This document shows positions 62,624 through 64,000 of a DNA stretch of 64,000 nt, piece after piece (position 1 is the stretch's first letter; the number at the start of each line of letters is the position of its first letter). The stretch covers positions 88,673 to 152,672 of the forward strand of contig JANQQQ010000010.1 in assembly GCA_028284935.1 (NCBI GenBank). Direction: 5' to 3'. This DNA is from Croceivirga sp. (GTDB lineage Bacteria > Bacteroidota > Bacteroidia > Flavobacteriales > Flavobacteriaceae). The position numbers were made by a program, and so were the translations under genes. The notes below the pieces were generated by a model. It ran no database searches. It had not been told where the DNA came from and was given only the letters and a program-made list of their open reading frames with translations.

Positions 62624-63396
62624 AGTACACGGTATTAGTAGTGGATGATGAGTTGGAGGCCCAAAAAAGGCTCTTACTTCATTTAGGGAGGTTAGACGGA
62701 CTTCAGCTTTTGGAGGCCGATACCAATGGAAAGGAGGCTTTGGAAACCATCCGTTTAAAATCTCCAGATATCGTTTTTCTGGATGTAGAGATGCCCGAAA
62801 TGAACGGTATTGATGTCCTGGCCAATTGTAACCCGCCTTATCCCTATATCATTTTTGTAACCGCCTATAACCAATATGCGGTTGAGGCTTTTGAGCAAAA
62901 TGCCGTTGATTACATTTTAAAGCCGTACACTTTTGAACGTATTCAAAAGGCGCTGGACAGGGCAATTGAAATGATTCAAAAAGATCGTTTGGCAAGCATT
63001 AACGAAAACTTTAAGGAGTTACTATTTTCCTTGTCCAGGAATAATAAAGGTAACACGAATGCCATCTTCATCAACCGAATTGCGGTCAAATCCATTGGGG
63101 AAACCACTTTTATTCCGGTTGAGGACGTAATCCATATTGAAGCAGCAGACCAATATGTGGAGGTTTGCACCAATAAGAAAAAGTACACGGTACGGGAGTC
63201 CATGGATAAATTGGAAAAGTCATTGGATCCCAAGTCCTTTTTTAGAACCCATCGTTCGTTCATCGTGAACCTGGATTGTGTTTCCGCTATTGAAACCGTT
63301 GATAAGCACATTAGCTTGGTAAAGTTGAACAATGGTAACAAGGTAAAGCTTTCAAATAACCGAAAGCAGGATTTCAAAGCGAAGATGAACTTTTGA
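62620..63396 (+). CDS. LytTR-family response regulator
   Basis: 258 residues: receiver with Asp9/Asp10, phospho-acceptor Asp55 (FLDVEMPEMNG) and DYILKPYTFERI, then a LytTR domain (about 155-258; DVIHIEAADQYVEVCTNKKK, FFRTHRSFIVNLDCVSAIE). It is the last gene of a four-gene operon and overlaps the kinase by 4 bp. It is the best candidate to bind the 21-bp repeat promoter in front of its own operon. Confidence 0.92.
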   Translation: MKYTVLVVDDELEAQKRLLLHLGRLDGLQLLEADTNGKEALETIRLKSPDIVFLDVEMPEMNGIDVLANCNPPYPYIIFVTAYNQYAVEAFEQNAVDYILKPYTFERIQKALDRAIEMIQKDRLASINENFKELLFSLSRNNKGNTNAIFINRIAVKSIGETTFIPVEDVIHIEAADQYVEVCTNKKKYTVRESMDKLEKSLDPKSFFRTHRSFIVNLDCVSAIETVDKHISLVKLNNGNKVKLSNNRKQDFKAKMNF

Positions 63397-63456
63397 ATTG
63401 ATTCCGTCCACCATGCACAATTTGTCAATTTTGCTCAGGAAGGAGTGCCCTTATCG

Positions 63457-63732
63457 CTAGGCTTTTTTCGGGAAATAATCCTCCTTGGTGGGCCCGCTGT
63501 TATCTGAATTCGGGGGGTTGGAACCTCCTTTAATGGAGCTGCTCCTTAGGGACCTTAGGTGGAAAAGTGTACCTTATTGGTTTTGAGGTGATTGGTCCTG
63601 ACCTTGGTTGGGGTGACTTTTAAATTTTCCCATAAGGTACCAAAAGGGAGAATCAATGCGCCTACCAATCCCTTTAAGGGTTCCCAATCGCTCTTTTAGG
63701 ATAAGGAAGAGCGGTTTCTCGGTCCACATCAT
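63457..63732 (-). other. Possible small gene broken by an in-frame TAA
   Basis: On the minus strand an ATG at 63732 starts a 52-codon frame (WTEKPLFLILKERLG, RRIDSPFWYLMGKF) ending at a TAA (63574-63576). The same frame then continues for 38 codons (SSSIKGGSNPPNSDNSGP to FPKKA) to a TAG at 63457. The two parts could be one small membrane-edge protein with a nonsense change, but this may be chance. The 483-bp gap 63397-63879 otherwise holds only the terminator below. Confidence 0.3.
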
Positions 63733-63825
63733 CCTAGTATAAATCTTAGGTTAGGAGATGGATGGTTCCTTGGACGGAACTTACGCGTTTTCGTGTGCCT
63801 TTTGAAAACATGGGAATGTAAAGGC

Positions 63826-63856
63826 AAAAAAAACGGATTGTTACACACAATCCGTT
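63826..63856 (-). terminator. Intrinsic terminator of tRNA-Met gene
   Basis: AACGGATTGT pairs with ACAATCCGTT around a 5-nt loop (63832-63856). On the minus strand a run of eight T follows. It lies 24 bp after the tRNA 3' end. Confidence 0.85.
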
Positions 63857-63879
63857 GATTTAATTACCTTTAAAAAAAG

Positions 63880-63953
63880 TAGCGAGAGGGAGACTTGAAC
63901 TCCCGACCTCAGGGTTATGAATCCTGCGCTCTAACCACCTGAGCTACCTCGCC
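63880..63953 (-). tRNA. tRNA-Met (CAT anticodon)
   Basis: The 74-nt minus-strand gene folds as a full cloverleaf: acceptor GGCGAGG/TCTCGCT plus A, D-arm GCTC..GAGC, anticodon loop TTCATAA (anticodon CAT at 63917-63919), T-arm GGGAG-TTCAAGT-CTCCC. No encoded CCA. The first acceptor base pairs (as G-T), so it is an elongator-type Met tRNA rather than initiator. Confidence 0.95.
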
Positions 63954-63971
63954 ATATAGTTTAAGCGGCTG

Positions 63972-63979
63972 CAAATATA
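63972..63979 (-). promoter_or_regulatory. -7 box of tRNA-Met gene
   Basis: TATATTTG on the minus strand is a perfect -7 box, 18 bp before the tRNA 5' end. The -33 box would lie past the window end. Confidence 0.6.
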
Positions 63980-64000
63980 CTGGTTAATTTCTGCTACTTC

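Noticed and set aside
1..64000. CRISPR arrays, insertion sequences, prophage genes, rRNA
   Set aside because: No regularly spaced repeats, transposase motifs, terminal inverted repeats or rRNA sequence were seen.

Overview
The window looks like a chromosome segment of a marine-type flavobacterium (Bacteroidota, Flavobacteriaceae). The reasons are the many near-consensus Bacteroidota -7 boxes (TAnnTTTG), the lack of strong Shine-Dalgarno sites, and the gene content: PorT-like barrels, DUF4212/sodium symporters, LytS/LytTR pairs, membrane AraC regulators and short lipoproteins with an SC lipobox. Genus is not resolved.

Layout. (1) 1-12.3 kb: an acetate/short-chain acyl module. It holds the end of a porin, a two-subunit sodium symporter, a symporter-histidine kinase fusion with a response regulator, and two acyl-CoA synthetases (PrpE-like and Acs), followed convergently by a DnaQ-like exonuclease and a cNMP/CBS/DUF294 protein. 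(2) 12.4-23.5 kb: a hypothetical gene, a decayed lipoprotein gene, a membrane AraC regulator divergent from an ABC transporter plus serine hydrolase, a decayed LytTR regulator followed by a second serine hydrolase, and a LytS/LytTR pair. (3) 23.8-32.6 kb: a small secreted protein, two GNAT genes (one with an internal stop), and a six-gene TetR operon with a LolA-like carrier, two FtsX permeases, an ATPase and an outer-membrane barrel, then a BamA/TamA-like barrel. (4) 32.7-46.2 kb: CPBP protease, hydrolases, a molybdenum hydroxylase pair (IorAB-like), a duplicated lipoprotein family, phosphoesterase, VOC protein, RibD-like reductase, three more GNATs, esterase and a 1-Cys peroxiredoxin, all on the minus strand. 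(5) 46.2-54.9 kb: small lipoproteins, a PorT-like barrel, a LytS/LytTR pair with a surface-repeat protein, a serine hydrolase and a membrane LytTR regulator. (6) 54.9-63.4 kb: hydrolase with a MerR/TipAS regulator, two tandem membrane AraC paralogues, a DUF418 protein, and a four-gene operon ending in LytS/LytTR. A tRNA-Met with its own promoter and terminator closes the window.

The most notable result is in the intergenic DNA. Several promoters share one geometry: paired half-sites about two helical turns apart (21-22 bp), at fixed distances (about 34 and 55 bp) upstream of a -7 box. One family is a 27-bp imperfect palindrome present four times, each exactly 30 bp before an nAnyTTTG box. A second is a 21-bp direct repeat of CAAC, seen twice with identical spacing. 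A third is a 21-bp direct repeat of GTCC, seen twice, each between a LytTR gene (one decayed) and its downstream gene. A two-turn direct repeat is the known LytTR-type arrangement, and the window has three LytS/LytTR pairs, a membrane LytTR and a LytTR relic. I infer several local LytTR-type regulons; which protein binds which site is not shown by the sequence. Functional names rest on motif recognition by eye, with no database search.
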